DNA of 64,000 bases from the NCBI GenBank assembly GCA_014898415.1, contig RCTD01000014.1, positions 1,116,001 to 1,180,000 of the forward strand, in the 5' to 3' direction. The notes below the pieces were generated by a model that was given only the letters and a program-made list of their open reading frames with translations, searched no databases and was not told where the DNA came from. Position 1 is the first letter of the stretch. The number at the start of each line of letters is the position of its first letter. Made by a program: the position numbers and the translations under genes. Positions 37,711 to 48,922 of this stretch are shown here, piece by piece. The DNA is from Stromatinia cepivora (taxonomy: Eukaryota; Ascomycota; Leotiomycetes; Helotiales; Sclerotiniaceae).

Positions 37711-38548
37711 GTGGACTGGAACAATTTGCAGAGGATGGGTTGAAAGGTTTTATGGTGATGTTGGTCGATGGGAGGGAAACCAATCGGGATTGTCTGCGAT
37801 AATGGAAGGTACGGGAGGGTGGGATCAGTTCATTATATTTGCGCGGTAATGCGGAGGGATGGGAGGGCTGTGATGGGTTCTTTAGGTTTTTGAGGGGTAC
37901 TTCCAAATTGTTGCATATACTAGTGAGCTATTTGGCCCCTTATTGTAGCGAAGACATATTCCAGCGTCAATAGACACCAAGGACATAACATACACGTTGT
38001 TTTCACGAATACTCATACATGACCCAACTATTTTCATCGTCCCATCCGTGCTGGTGACCATGATCTTCACAACAACAACGGCAAATCGTAGAGAAGGAGA
38101 CTAATAAGTCGGTCGTTGAAGTTGGTGTGGGCCACATTGCACATGACTAATCTAATTAATCGTAAAGGTCTTGTAATCCTTGTCGCTTGTAAGGACCATG
38201 TCGGTAGATCTTCCCTTGGGAGCGAGAAAACCTGAAGCGAGGAAATACCAGTGTTTTATTCGTGAATAATCTCCGTGCCATGAAAGCAACCAATTATGTG
38301 ACAGTCTCGCATATATGTCATTTTTTGATTCTGCGAACGTGCCAGTGAAAGGTTCGCAATCCAGCTCCCTAGAAATTTTCGAATCATGGTGAATCATATA
38401 TAAATAACTTTCTATTCTCTGTGTTAGACTCGATCCTCAGAAGTTATACATACAACCTTTGTGTTGCCATCTTTATCTCTCCCAACCAAGCAGTGGAATA
38501 CTGTCAGTCAAAAAACCCTCACCAACAAATTCTCAAAATCTGTTCAAT
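37711..38548. other. intergenic, no gene seen
   Basis: 3' flank of the small CaaX-box gene and upstream region of the RTA1-like gene. No domain-bearing frame. Confidence 0.5.
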
Positions 38549-39602
38549 ATGCCCGTTGTAAGTGTGTGCAAACTCGGGACTTGCTCACTCGAATATGGAA
38601 TGGTGCATTGCCAGCCAACTCTATTTGGAAATGTATTTTACCTCGGAATATTTGCTGCTCTTCTCATCATTCATGTCATCCAGCTATGGCGTTGGAATGC
38701 ATGGAGTTTTTTGTGCTGTATTTTTAGTGGACTGGTCCTCGAGGTAGTTGGTTATCTTGGCAGAGTCCAGATGCATTACGATCCTTTTGCTTCAAATCCG
38801 TTCTTGGTGTGCGTCTTCCAGTTTTCTCCAAAGGGTGTATCTTGCTGAAATATTAAACAGGTATCTGATATGCGTAACAATCGCGCCAATCTTCTTCACA
38901 GCAAGAATATATATGACTTATTCCCGTGTGCTTCAATACTACAGTGCCCATTTGTCTAGGTTTAGCCCGAGAGTCATTTCTATCACGTTCATGGTTGCCG
39001 ACTGGATCGCACTTATCCTGTAGATGATTGGTGGAGTAATTGTAGATACTGCTGTGATAGAAGATAGTTTGAGTGGTGGGACACATCTCTTAGTCGCTGG
39101 GCTGAGCTTCCAGGTTGTTGGTTTAATCCTGTTTATGTTGATTGTGGGAGAGCACGCCTTCAAAGTAAAAAGTGAAAGTAGTCGGAGACAGGCAGCCGAT
39201 TGGGCGGCGGGCGAAGGGAATATGAGAAAAGGTGGAAGGAAAATGAGATATCTCTGCTATGGTATGAACAATCGTGATGTCCAACTTCACGTCAATACGT
39301 CATCTTCACCATCCTTATCACTTCCCCTCAACTTGTCCCATCATCCCTCCAAGACATCAATCTCAAACAGCAACTAACCTCACCACCATTTGTTTGTAGG
39401 TCTGACGACCGCAACCGTGCTTATCCTCATTCCTTCGATATTCCGTGTGGCCGAGCTTGCTAAGGGCTTCCAGTCGAAGCTTGCTAATGACGAGATCCCT
39501 TTCATGATACTTGAGGGTGCAGTCATGATATTGGCTATCACAACAATGACGATATTCCACCCCGGGTTAATTATGAGGGAAAAGTGGAAAGAATCTGGTT
39601 GA
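38549..39602 (+). pseudogene. RTA1-like lipid-translocating family protein, interrupted by one amber codon
   Basis: Exons 38549-38808, 38861-39261 and 39400-39602 are joined in frame (donors GTGCGT and GTATGA). Family landmarks are in order: a short lumenal N-terminus, hydrophobic segments GNVFYLGIFAALLIIHVIQL and CIFSGLVLEVVGYLGRV, NPFLVYLICVTIAPIFFTARIY, FMVADWIALIL, MIGGVIVD, LVAGLSFQVVGLILFMLIVG, then LTTATVLILIPSIFRVAEL and AVMILAITTMTIFHPG. RTA1/RSB1-type proteins are seven-helix membrane proteins linked to stress and sphingoid-base resistance. At 39021-39023 the frame has TAG where relatives have Gln (LLLQ-x-x-GG), explainable by one C-to-T in CAG. Everything beyond stays in frame, so the lesion is recent, an assembly error, or readthrough. 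Confidence 0.8.
39021..39023 (+). other. in-frame TAG in the RTA1-like gene
   Basis: Codon sequence ATC CTG TAG ATG ATT GGT GGA. The family alignment expects Gln at TAG. Confidence 0.75.
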
Positions 39603-40224
39603 GAATTAAAGGAATGGAAGATTGGGAGGAAGTGATTAGAAATGAAACATAACATGAGAAGTGGCGGGATATAAGTACAAGGAAATACTGGACACCTTTT
39701 ATTGCATTCTGTAAGCTATAGGAAAGACTAATGGGTTGGAAAAGTTCCAATATGTCTTCGACTTGTCTGGAGAAAATGTGAATATATATCCTGAAAACTA
39801 ATATGGCGTTGCCATCTTGCAGGGTTTGGAATGAAATCCAGTTACTAGGATAGAGAATCCAGCTTGAACCCTCGGGCGTAAGATATTGGTAGCGTTAACA
39901 CGGTGAGGACCACAACGTGGGAGAGTGCTGCTAATGAAGAATGCGTGGTGGTCCAACACTCAGGAGTGATTATTCAGCTGTGACCTTACCTCTAATAGCC
40001 TAGCTTAGAGCTTAGCGATAGCGGCCGCACTTGGTTCATCATCGCCGAGATTTTTTTATCACCAAGTCAGACAAATATCAAATGAGAACCACAAAAGGTC
40101 CATGATTACTTGTCGAAGAATTGCTCCACCAAGGAAGCTCTTTAGTTTCAGCGATTTTATCAAGAGCAAAACTTGCGGTGGCCAGCTGTACCGATCTCGT
40201 GAGAGGACCACTCCACACGTGACT
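39603..40224. other. intergenic
   Basis: No gene seen. It contains the GC-rich site GCGGCCGC at about 40021-40028 and the upstream region of the AlkB-like gene. Confidence 0.5.
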
Positions 40225-41394
40225 ATGGATGGTCCAAGTCATGTAGGTCTAATCTCGAATTTGCTTGATGGCTCTAACACGTTTGTAGGGTCATCATGGC
40301 CATGATACACATGCTATGCCCCCTCAGGCTATTTGTGATGCGTATAAAAAGTATCAAAGAATGAGTGATGCGGCAGTGAATGATGATCTCGAGATCGTGG
40401 ATTTCAATCGTGGATTGACTTCCAAGCAACAAAAGACGTTGAGTCCGGTGGGTATTGTTCCCTCGGAATTGATTGCTGAAGCTCAGAAAGAATTTATGAA
40501 TGCTGGAGCTGAATATAATCCCGGTCTTCCGGCAGCATGTACTATTTATGAGCACAGCGGATTCCCGGGTATGCTTAAATCAGAAGCAAATTATTACTAG
40601 CTAACTTCTATACAGGACTGAGATTATTTCCTGCACTTCTACCACCAGAATCCCAGTCTTTATTTGTTTCTCGGCTGCTCCACCGTGAGCTGTCAAACCC
40701 TCTACACAAAACCAACTTCCACGATGAATATGATATACCCTACCCTCCGCCTGACTCTTCCTTCTTCACTTACCCCCATCAAGCCAAAAACCAAGTCTTT
40801 GCTCCTAAAGACCCAAAATCCAAGTATAAACCACTCAATACTGCCCAAGCTCTGCAGAAGAAACTCCGATGGCTGACCCTCGGCGCACAATATAATTGGA
40901 ACACCAGAGCATACCCCTCCTCTTCTCCGACCCCATTTCCAGCTGATGTCTCTCGTCTCGTTACCACGTTATTTCAGAATGCTTTTACTCCAGAATCAGG
41001 AGTCGTACTAATGTACTCGACGAAAGACTTCATGCCAGTGCATCGAGATGTTTCCGAGGAATGCGAGAGGGGCCTGGCAAGCTTCACGCTCGGATGCGAC
41101 GGGTTATTTGTTATTAGTAGGGACGTTAGAAAAGGAGAGGAACATGTTTCTAATAGGGAACAAGATTTGGTTTGTATACGGGTCAGAAGTGGCGATGTGA
41201 TACAAATGGGTGGAGAGACGAGATGGGCTTGGCATGCTATGCCCAAGATTATGGCAGGCACCTGTCCACCTTGCTTGACCGAATGGCCCGTGGGATCTAC
41301 GCAAGAAGGGAAGGAACCAAAAGAGTATGAAATATGGAGAGGTTATATGAAGGGTAAGCGGCTCAATATTAGCTGCAGGCAAGTGTGGAATTAA
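40225..41394 (+). CDS. AlkB-family Fe(II)/2-oxoglutarate dioxygenase (ALKBH1-like)
   Basis: Three exons: 40225-40242 (MDGPSH), 40289-40568 and 40616-41394, 358 aa. Intron 1 is only 46 bp and the first exon is my choice of start; the fallback ATG is 40316. The catalytic signature is complete: MPVHRDVSEE (H242, D244), SFTLGCDGLF, VRSGDVIQMGGETRWAWHAMPKI (H306) and RLNISCR near the C-terminus (R348, N350, S352, R354), the RxNxTxR-type motif that binds 2-oxoglutarate, with Ser in place of Thr. AlkB-type enzymes oxidatively demethylate nucleic acids; ALKBH1 relatives act on DNA and tRNA in nucleus or mitochondria. The exact substrate is not deducible. The upstream YEHSGFPGLRLFPALLPP region fits ALKBH1-like proteins. 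Confidence 0.85.
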
Positions 41395-41816
41395 TTTTGC
41401 AAACTATATCCTTGCCACGATGGCCACTTTATCAACCCGTTTGAGGATGATCTTATGTTTATGTTGATTGGAACTGAGTTGTGTAGTTGTTTGAACACAG
41501 GCCGGTATCAATTTTCCGCGGCTGGTTCGTAAGGATCGTATTTTCACATCTGTTATCTTCATATTTCAGATTACGGTTGCGAAATATTCGAACCAATCAG
41601 TACGATACTGGCGCCCAACGTATACGGCATATAGTTATGTGTTATGTGAACCGTACAATCATTTCTGTTTTGCGTATGAGGGCGTCTTCCTCTCACCTAC
41701 TTTCCTTCTACATCCCCTTGTGATATCTCACCGTCGGAAACATTAACATTGAGACAAATGACTTCTTCAGCATCAAGTGCTTCGAAACATCAACTCAATC
41801 TCAAACAATTCTCATC

Positions 41817-42883
41817 ATGTCTGACCAAATGGGAAAAACATTCACACTCTTCCCAAATCTCCCGCCGGAAGTCCGCCTTATGATCTGGGAAAGGGCAAAG
41901 CCACCTGGTCGAATTGTCGAAATCGATCAAATCGAAAGATCCGTAATCAGAGAAAAATGGAATTTGGCCCCGGATCACAATCCTGGACAGACTGATTACG
42001 GAGAGGATGAGCACGGGAATCTGATCAGATACAGTAGATTATGGGGCTTTAAATCAAACACTCCGATACCAGCACTCCTTCTCGCCTGCCATGAATTGCA
42101 TGGAGTCACATCGAAGTGGTATTCCTAAGTCTTCCAATGCTCTAATGCCAACAGAGGACCAGGCTCAGTCTCAATTCCACAAACGTACTTCAATTTTGAG
42201 GAAGATGTACTCTTCATCACGCAAGAGACATTCCGCAGAAAGGGCACGCTGAAAGTGATGCTGAAATTGGATACAATGCCGGTATTAACTATGATTCTCC
42301 AGGGCCAATTCTACCAGGAATCTTAGGTATGGCAGTGGAGCCAGATTTTTCCAGGGTCGAGGACCTTGCTGTGGAGATAGACTCTGAGTGGTTGTGCTGG
42401 GACACTCAGGTGGAGTGGCTGGCAGATGTTCTGAAGCGTACATCTTGCAACCTTAAGACGCTTACCATTGTGGTCGAATACTGCGTTTTGTCGCCACGAT
42501 GGCGGAGATTGCTGGGCGTAAAGATGGCGGCAGAAGATAAAGCAGATCTTATGTTCATGAAGGAACTGATTGATGTTCAGTACACTTATTATTTTTACCA
42601 ACCAGGCCGCCCTATTCTTCAACATGAAGAAGAGTAGTGGGTGAGACCAAAAGCTAATGTTTCTGATCATATAGAAAAGCGTATCTGAAGATTGACCTGA
42701 GCTTTGATGGCTATTCTCAGAGAAGAGCGTATTGCTCGTGGTGGAAAAGAGTGGAAACTTCCGACGATAACATTCAAGATTGTCGTCCCTTCGAAGGTCA
42801 AGACAGCTTTAAAGCGGAACATACATCAATACAAAGAGAAATTTCATGATTGGCAAAGACAAGCTTCTTCTGGATTGGAGTAA
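41817..42883 (+). pseudogene. 2EXR-domain gene, inactivated
   Basis: It begins with a typical 2EXR box, FTLFPNLPPEVRLMIWERAKPPGR, found in a large fungal family of unknown function. The frame then reads PALLLACHELHGVTSKWYS, a TAA at 42126-42128 (relatives have a sense codon; CAA to TAA is one C-to-T) and continues YFNFEEDVLFI. Near 42240 it shifts frame (resuming GYNAGINYDSPGPILPG, then VEDLAVEIDSEWLCW). A putative short intron near 42634-42674 leads to KAYLKIDLSFD, and another one-base shift at 42709 leads to EERIARGGKEWKLPTITFKIV and a stop at 42881. Full length would be about 340 aa. At least three lesions make this a pseudogene. Confidence 0.75.
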
Positions 42884-43730
42884 AAAGAATATTAAAGTAA
42901 TTTATAAACCCCGCCATCGATTAGCATGAATCAAACAGGACAATGCAAGAGTGATTTGGGACTACTGCAGATGATTGACTGGGTTTGCGAAGGGGTTAGC
43001 CTGTTGTGGAATTCTACATGGCGAATTAAGAGATGTGGAGTCTTGATGGAGTGACGTGGGATTATCAGCATATGAGTGATATACATAATGTTTCCCAAGA
43101 TTTCGAATGTTAGATGCATCATCATACGTGAAATGTAAAATAAGAGGTGAAAATGCACTTTGTTGCTTTGCACCACAGTGAAGAGAGGTAGGATATTGAA
43201 TATTTAGATTGATATCTCTTAAAATGGTTATCAAATACTTACATTAATCCCAATTTCTTGTGCGCTGGCTCTGGCCGACCCTGGGCGGTACTTTAACATA
43301 ACCCTCATAAAATACCGGCTTACTTACCCCAGGAAAGCCCCTCACCATGTGTTACTTTGATTATCGTGCAAGCGGCTACATCAAGTAACTTCAAGCTCTC
43401 TACCAAGTGTCTGCAAAATATTCATTTATTTGTTAGAATACGCTTAGCTACCCACGCCACTTGTAGCATCACGCAACCCTTAGTGTTGTGCAGCACTTCT
43501 AAGTCATTTATCTTCTTCAAGCTTTATCATAGGGTTACAATGTTACCTGCATAAATTCATACACAGTCTTCCACATCTAACGACTTTTCTAGTTATTGCA
43601 GGAGAAAGAGTGAAGACTGTCACTTCTCTAATCTCTGGGTGATATTTGCGATCTTTCTCGAACAGAACCTCTCATATTCAACTGCACAATCAGCTTCTAG
43701 TGTCCCCAAAAACTGGAGCCGAGATCAGCG
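42884..43730. other. intergenic, no gene seen
   Basis: No supported frame between two 2EXR remnants. Confidence 0.5.
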
Positions 43731-44267
43731 ATACACCGTGAAGTGGCTTTGAAAGTCTACTCGGCTGCATTTAGGTGCTTGAATAAACATCTCGGTTCTG
43801 AGTCAATTCTGCAGATATATATAGATTTCAAATATGATACTATATACCTGAACCAGCGCTCCTTCGAATTACCTCACATTAATTTTAACCTCTCTGGCAT
43901 AATGCTTAGAGGGTCTAACCACTCTGAATTTATGAATGGCTTAGGGGGGATTAGCGGAACCGATCTCCAAAAGGTAGAGAATTTAGCTCTTCATGAGGCA
44001 ATTACCAGGCGTTGGCGGCACGGAAGGAGTTTTGACGTCGCGAACATTTTTGTATCTTTTTTGTATCATTTTTTGAAGATTGCCATGTACCATTTGAAGT
44101 ATGGGGAGGGCTACCCGTCTAAAAGGAACTATTCGGAACTAAGAACTCCCATTGTAAGAAAGCAAAAGGAGTTGATCGCATTCGGATATGGAATTGAATC
44201 GCTGGATGTTATCAACTCCATAGACCCTAGAAGAGCCCAAAAGATGGATTTATTACGGATGACATAA
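43701..44267 (+). pseudogene. 5'-truncated 2EXR-family fragment
   Basis: The frame reads IHREVALKVYSAAF, then IYIDFKYDTIYLNQRSFEL, which matches the post-2EXR part of the family (RESREVAL..., YFDFERDTLYL) and LQKVENLALHEAITRRW. The N-terminal 2EXR box is absent and no ATG opens the frame (the first possible starts are GTG/ATG codons downstream of the stop at 43698). About 180 residues remain, ending at 44267. It is read as a truncated relic of the local 2EXR cluster. Confidence 0.6.
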
Positions 44268-45014
44268 AGGGAGTTTAAGCTCCCAAATGAACTAAATTTG
44301 GAGAGGTTCCGAAAATACCTCTGTTTGCCAAACAGTACCTAGAGTTCCCTCAAGGTGCTGTTTGACAAGAACCTCAAATTCAAAACGTGTTATATATCAG
44401 TAAAGGTGATAGAAAGGCATGTGTTGAGAACATAAAACGACAAATGGCGATAATGATCAGATTAGTAGTAGTATTTATTAACGTCCGAGAGACCTCCCTA
44501 AGGGTATGAGGACGTGCTAAGCTAAGGATTTACAATAAAGTCCTATTTATAAAGGATCCAAAAACCACAAGATTAGATCGGAGGTTGGTCATGCAAATCG
44601 TATTTGGTACGCCATCGCCATTTCTTGTCATACTTTGGGACCTTTGTTTCAATAAAATCTCATAATAGATGTTAGTTTCCATCAATAGATACAATTATTT
44701 TATGCCAGGTTGATTTTTCAATAATGTGCCGTGTATTCATGAAGAGTGGAAGCGGATTGTTCCTACGAAACATATGCAATGATCATAACTTTGGATCTAC
44801 ATATTTATGTATTACACTTTGATATAAAAATCACAACAGTCAATTAAAGGTTCATGAAATATAAGTATGGATAATGTTTTCATTGCTCTATGTTATTAGC
44901 AATTAAATCGCCCCCTTATCCGAAATGAACAGAAGGTGCAACTGCTGTTCTTCCACCCAAACCCTGTAAAGCAGGCGAGAATCAGGTCTCACTGTCTATT
45001 CTTGCTACAATGTG
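44268..45014. other. intergenic, no gene seen
   Basis: AT-rich, no supported frame. Confidence 0.5.
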
Positions 45015-46115
45015 TCAGACAGCCATGTCCGTAATGCGATCACTGAGATATTTTTGTCGGGCATCTTCCAGCTTTTTCTCCCATGTCGGTCCAATGACAA
45101 TCTTCGTGAACAAAGAGTTCAGGTCCGGTACTCTAAGAGGGGGCTCTCCATTCTTTTCCGCATATTCCGCATATGCAGGCATACTACCAACAAGAGGATC
45201 AAGAATATCGTGATAGTTCGCTCTGATGTTCATACCCTGATCGTAATCATAGCTATTGAAGTCTTCGAAATTCTCCAGATACCCAAACATCAAAGCAGAC
45301 CATGCCAGTAGGGGAATAATCGGCTCAAAAAGAATGAGACTGTCTTTTTCGTCGGCTTCGGAGTAGTCTCTAAGCACTACAGACATCTCCTTCAGGCCTG
45401 GAAAATAGCGAAGAATGTCCGCCATGAAAGGTTGAAATGATATCTGATTCTCGGTCCAGCTATTTGGAGTCGCTCCGCGGAATTGATCTGCAGGAAGTTC
45501 AATGGCTAGGAATTTGACTTTTTCCCAATCCTCCTGTTTTCCAGCATCCAACGCATAAAGTAGTGTCCGCTCGAAGCCCAGGTACTCCGAACCAATGTGT
45601 ATGTCCTTATAACTTAGGTAGAGAGTATCCAACTCGAAATTGAAGAAGACCATCGGCTTTGTGATGCCACATGCAAAGGAGTAAGCTTTCTCCATGACCA
45701 TTCTTGACTCGTGGCATACTGACAGTAATGCAGCTACCGTGGGAGGTAGCGATTGCGGCGAATACATTCCGACTAAATTCTCACTCAAAGCCGCTTGTGT
45801 GTCCTTTAGATGCCAAGTTTGTCCCAGAGCGAGCATTTCTTTCTCAGTAAGCAAACTCATGGTGTCTGGGTCAATGTTCTGAGGGAGGTCCATGGCTTGT
45901 GACCACGCTTCTGGACTTTGCTGAGTATCAGTATTCATCTCCTGCCATCGTCCAACAGTCTTTTTTAACCGTCGTTGTATGAGCTTGACAATGCGACCAT
46001 TGGCAAGATTACTTGTCTCTTCATCAACCTTGAACTTCCATATTTTGTGCCTAAGCTCGGCTGGGAGGTCCGAGAAACAATGAAAAGTTTTGAGAACATA
46101 GTCTTTGGCCGACAT
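45015..46115 (-). CDS. 2EXR-domain protein (intact member)
   Basis: Single-exon gene of 366 aa. It opens with FHCFSDLPAELRHKIWKFKV, the 2EXR signature, followed by an inserted charged stretch and AALLSVCHESRMVMEKAYSF, FFNFELDTLYLSY and EKVKFLAIEL, the expected order for the family. The C-terminal part is acidic/aromatic. 2EXR proteins are abundant in plant-associated fungi and have an F-box-like N-terminal helix pair, but no biochemical role is established to my knowledge. It is the only unbroken member of four in 41.8-48.9 kb. The start is the ATG at 46115, with an A/T-rich upstream region. Confidence 0.75.
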   Translation of the reverse strand: MSAKDYVLKTFHCFSDLPAELRHKIWKFKVDEETSNLANGRIVKLIQRRLKKTVGRWQEMNTDTQQSPEAWSQAMDLPQNIDPDTMSLLTEKEMLALGQTWHLKDTQAALSENLVGMYSPQSLPPTVAALLSVCHESRMVMEKAYSFACGITKPMVFFNFELDTLYLSYKDIHIGSEYLGFERTLLYALDAGKQEDWEKVKFLAIELPADQFRGATPNSWTENQISFQPFMADILRYFPGLKEMSVVLRDYSEADEKDSLILFEPIIPLLAWSALMFGYLENFEDFNSYDYDQGMNIRANYHDILDPLVGSMPAYAEYAEKNGEPPLRVPDLNSLFTKIVIGPTWEKKLEDARQKYLSDRITDMAV

Positions 46116-47660
46116 ATTGTAGGTTTAACTTTGCGTCGATGAGGTATTTGATGTTGAATTAGATGTGATATCGAAGTGGATATGGTTTTGAAGTGAAGAT
46201 GATGTGGTGTGGAGGTAGATGTAGATCTAAAGAATCTAGCTGTGTGTGGGGTGGAGGTCCCTATGTGTACAAGTTGGTATACAGTAGAGCCAATTATTAT
46301 TGGAAATCCTTAGGTATACACCACATCAGCACCGTATCAATCTGATTATCAATGCAACTTCATTTTCGACCGTATTATCCACTAAGTTCAATGTTTATCA
46401 TCTCGCAAAATACTGGTACGGAAGGAATGTACTACGCAGGGAAGTTACGGTCTCTGTGTTTCCAACTGGACCAACTGGACACCCGGGGTACATTCGCATG
46501 TGCGGATCGCTTCATCTTAGCGAGTCCCTGAGACTCAAAGACCCCTCGCTTAAGAGATTATCATTTAAATATTCACAGATCAATATCATTTCAAAGTTCC
46601 CTCCCAACAAATGAGCATCTTTAAACATCAAGTCATTAACTCCAATTTCCAGAGCCACAATGCATACTTCTCACTCGCTCTATTGGTCAACTTTTACCCG
46701 GGAATCAATACCTCAAAAATCTCTTAATACCTATCCTGACAAGTGACAGTTCTAAACTTTACTTCATCGTTAATAATTAATCATCCTATCCTACTCCCAG
46801 GTCGTCTCTGGTCAGCGTACTAAATCCGAGCATTCAAACTGATTAAAATTTCAGGCAATTTCCCTCCTCAACTTTCACTCCAACATGTGGAGTTTAGTAC
46901 CGCCCCGGCCAAGATCACCGTGATAACTTAGCCAATCAAGGCACCTCAATTTTCTACATGTACATATTACCTTCGCGGAACGACGTCTAATTGAAATTTG
47001 TCCTGAACCTAATCGACTACCTGACTTCGTACAGTCAGACAAGAGAAGATAATGGGTAAATTAGAAGCATTACAGATTGTATAAATTCCAAACTGATAAA
47101 TAATACGTATATTTCAAGTGAACGACATTGTAGACCAGCTACAATTATGCTATTGAAGTACCTCGCGTCGAGGTTATTGCCCCTCATTCAAAAATTTGGT
47201 TTGGCACTGTGCCAGTGAAATAGAAATAAACCATAACAGCGAACTTGGATGCCATACCACGCCGTAGCGATCTGAAGGAATGGTAGACATCTACAAATAT
47301 AGTAAAGATGATTGGAAGATTCGCAGCTAGAAGAAACGCAATATCATACGCCGTTGGGCCTGACAAAACCACGATCATAAATCTCCCAATAAGTATCCAT
47401 AAAATAAGGACGGTATGAATGCAATTCCTCCAAAATCAGACAAGAGCTTCGGAAAATTCCAGTTGGCCCTGCTAGTCCCAAAAGTATCGAGAAAACGCAA
47501 AAACCGAATCAACAACTTCGAATGATCATAGTAACTGTTTCAGGAAAAGCTTTGAAAAAGCTTAGCGAATGTAAAAATAACAGACTTTCAGCCCATTAAA
47601 CCCAATCGACAAAAGAATCAAAGATACTAGAATATATCCGCCTTTGGTATTTCTCTCCGA
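46116..47660. other. intergenic, no gene seen
   Basis: A GT/GA-rich run at 46135-46255 (minus-strand leader of the 2EXR gene). No other supported feature. Confidence 0.5.
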
Positions 47661-48922
47661 TTATATAACCTCGAAATTGGCTCTTGGCTGGGAGAAAACG
47701 GCTGGTTGCAAAAAGTTGAAAACTCGGTCTTCGGGGTTTGGAAGATGTCTGCCAGGGCGCAGAATATCAAGCGGGTTGGCTAAACAAAGCTTCGTCTCTT
47801 CAGGGATTTCCTTCGCTTGTTTATAATCTTGCATCAAATATCCAAACGTTGTGGTGCGCGAAATATCAACAACAAGATCTCCGAAGCGTGGGTGCTTAAT
47901 GCAAACCGACATGGTGAATTTCGTTGTTCTTCGACATGTCGAGCTTTAAACCGGTTCAATCGTTCTTGGAATTGGGAAGTCGTAATAATCTTCCGTTCAA
48001 TCTTGTACTTAGGCTGAACATTTTTGTACCCTTCATGTTGATGAACATGTCCAGTAGTAAAGAACGGCGGCATCTTCTGCGGGCCAATCTTAACAGCAAT
48101 TGTCGGAGGATCCAAAGATTTATTATTGTTTCTAATCCAATCTTCAATGCGGAGTCTGTTACCAGGATTGTAAGGCTCCTCATAGTACTCAAGTTGCAGA
48201 GCAACATAGAAGATATCCATCCACACGAGGTCATACATTTCCGTGTCGTCGTGATATGCAGATACGAAAGTGAGTTTCTTTAATGCGGAAAATGGTGCGA
48301 TGATTTTGAAAATGCGATCTGAATTGGCTGGATAGATCAACAAGTTTAAGCTGCTACTGCATTGGCGATGAAAATCATCTTCATAGTCATAACGATGCCA
48401 TCGGATGGCTAGATTCTCCACGCGTGCAATGTCAGGGCCTAGAAGTCTGAGGAAAAAGGCTCTAATCTAATAAGCGGAGTGCTACGCCCCAAAATCAAGA
48501 TATAAAGTATCTTTCTTGAAATCAAGCTATGTCTGTGTGACGAAGTCGTTTCCAAACGCTGGGGTATAAATATGTGAGCATAACTGAAACGACTCCTTAC
48601 AAGCAAGAAGTAGTCCTGGTATTTTGCAAGGAGAATATGCACGCCGGCAAAATTGTAGAGGACCACATTCAAAGTGTAAAGTGTCTAGGAGTTGAATATA
48701 TGGATTAGGCCATTCCGTCCAGTCGAAGAATTTTGCGTTTCCTTCAGTATCATTGGGCTTGTTTGACAACACTCGAGTACATAAGCCAGGTTCGTTTTCT
48801 AATCTCCCTAGCCGCATCAGCACGATCCGAGGACCAGGTAATGCCAATTTCCATATCACTAGTCGAGTCTCTTTGGGAAGCCTTGGGAATGGATGGAAGG
48901 TTCTGTCTTCCATTGTCGGCAT
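47661..48922 (-). pseudogene. 2EXR-domain gene with three amber codons and a frameshift
   Basis: The start (48922) gives FHPFPRLPKETRLVIWKLALPGPR, a clear 2EXR box, and PGLLLACKESFQLCSHIYTPAFG. The same frame continues for over 330 codons but has TAG at 48527-48529, then LDFKKDTLYLDFGA, TAG, HSAY, TAG, IRAFFLRLLGPDIARVENLAIRW. The segment with the TAGs is the conserved family block (FDF-x-x-DTLYL), so these are lesions in coding sequence, not introns. Near 47900 the frame shifts by one into CIKHPRFGDLVVDISRTTTFGYLMQDYKQAKEIPEE. It is a pseudogene of about 420 codons. Confidence 0.8.
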
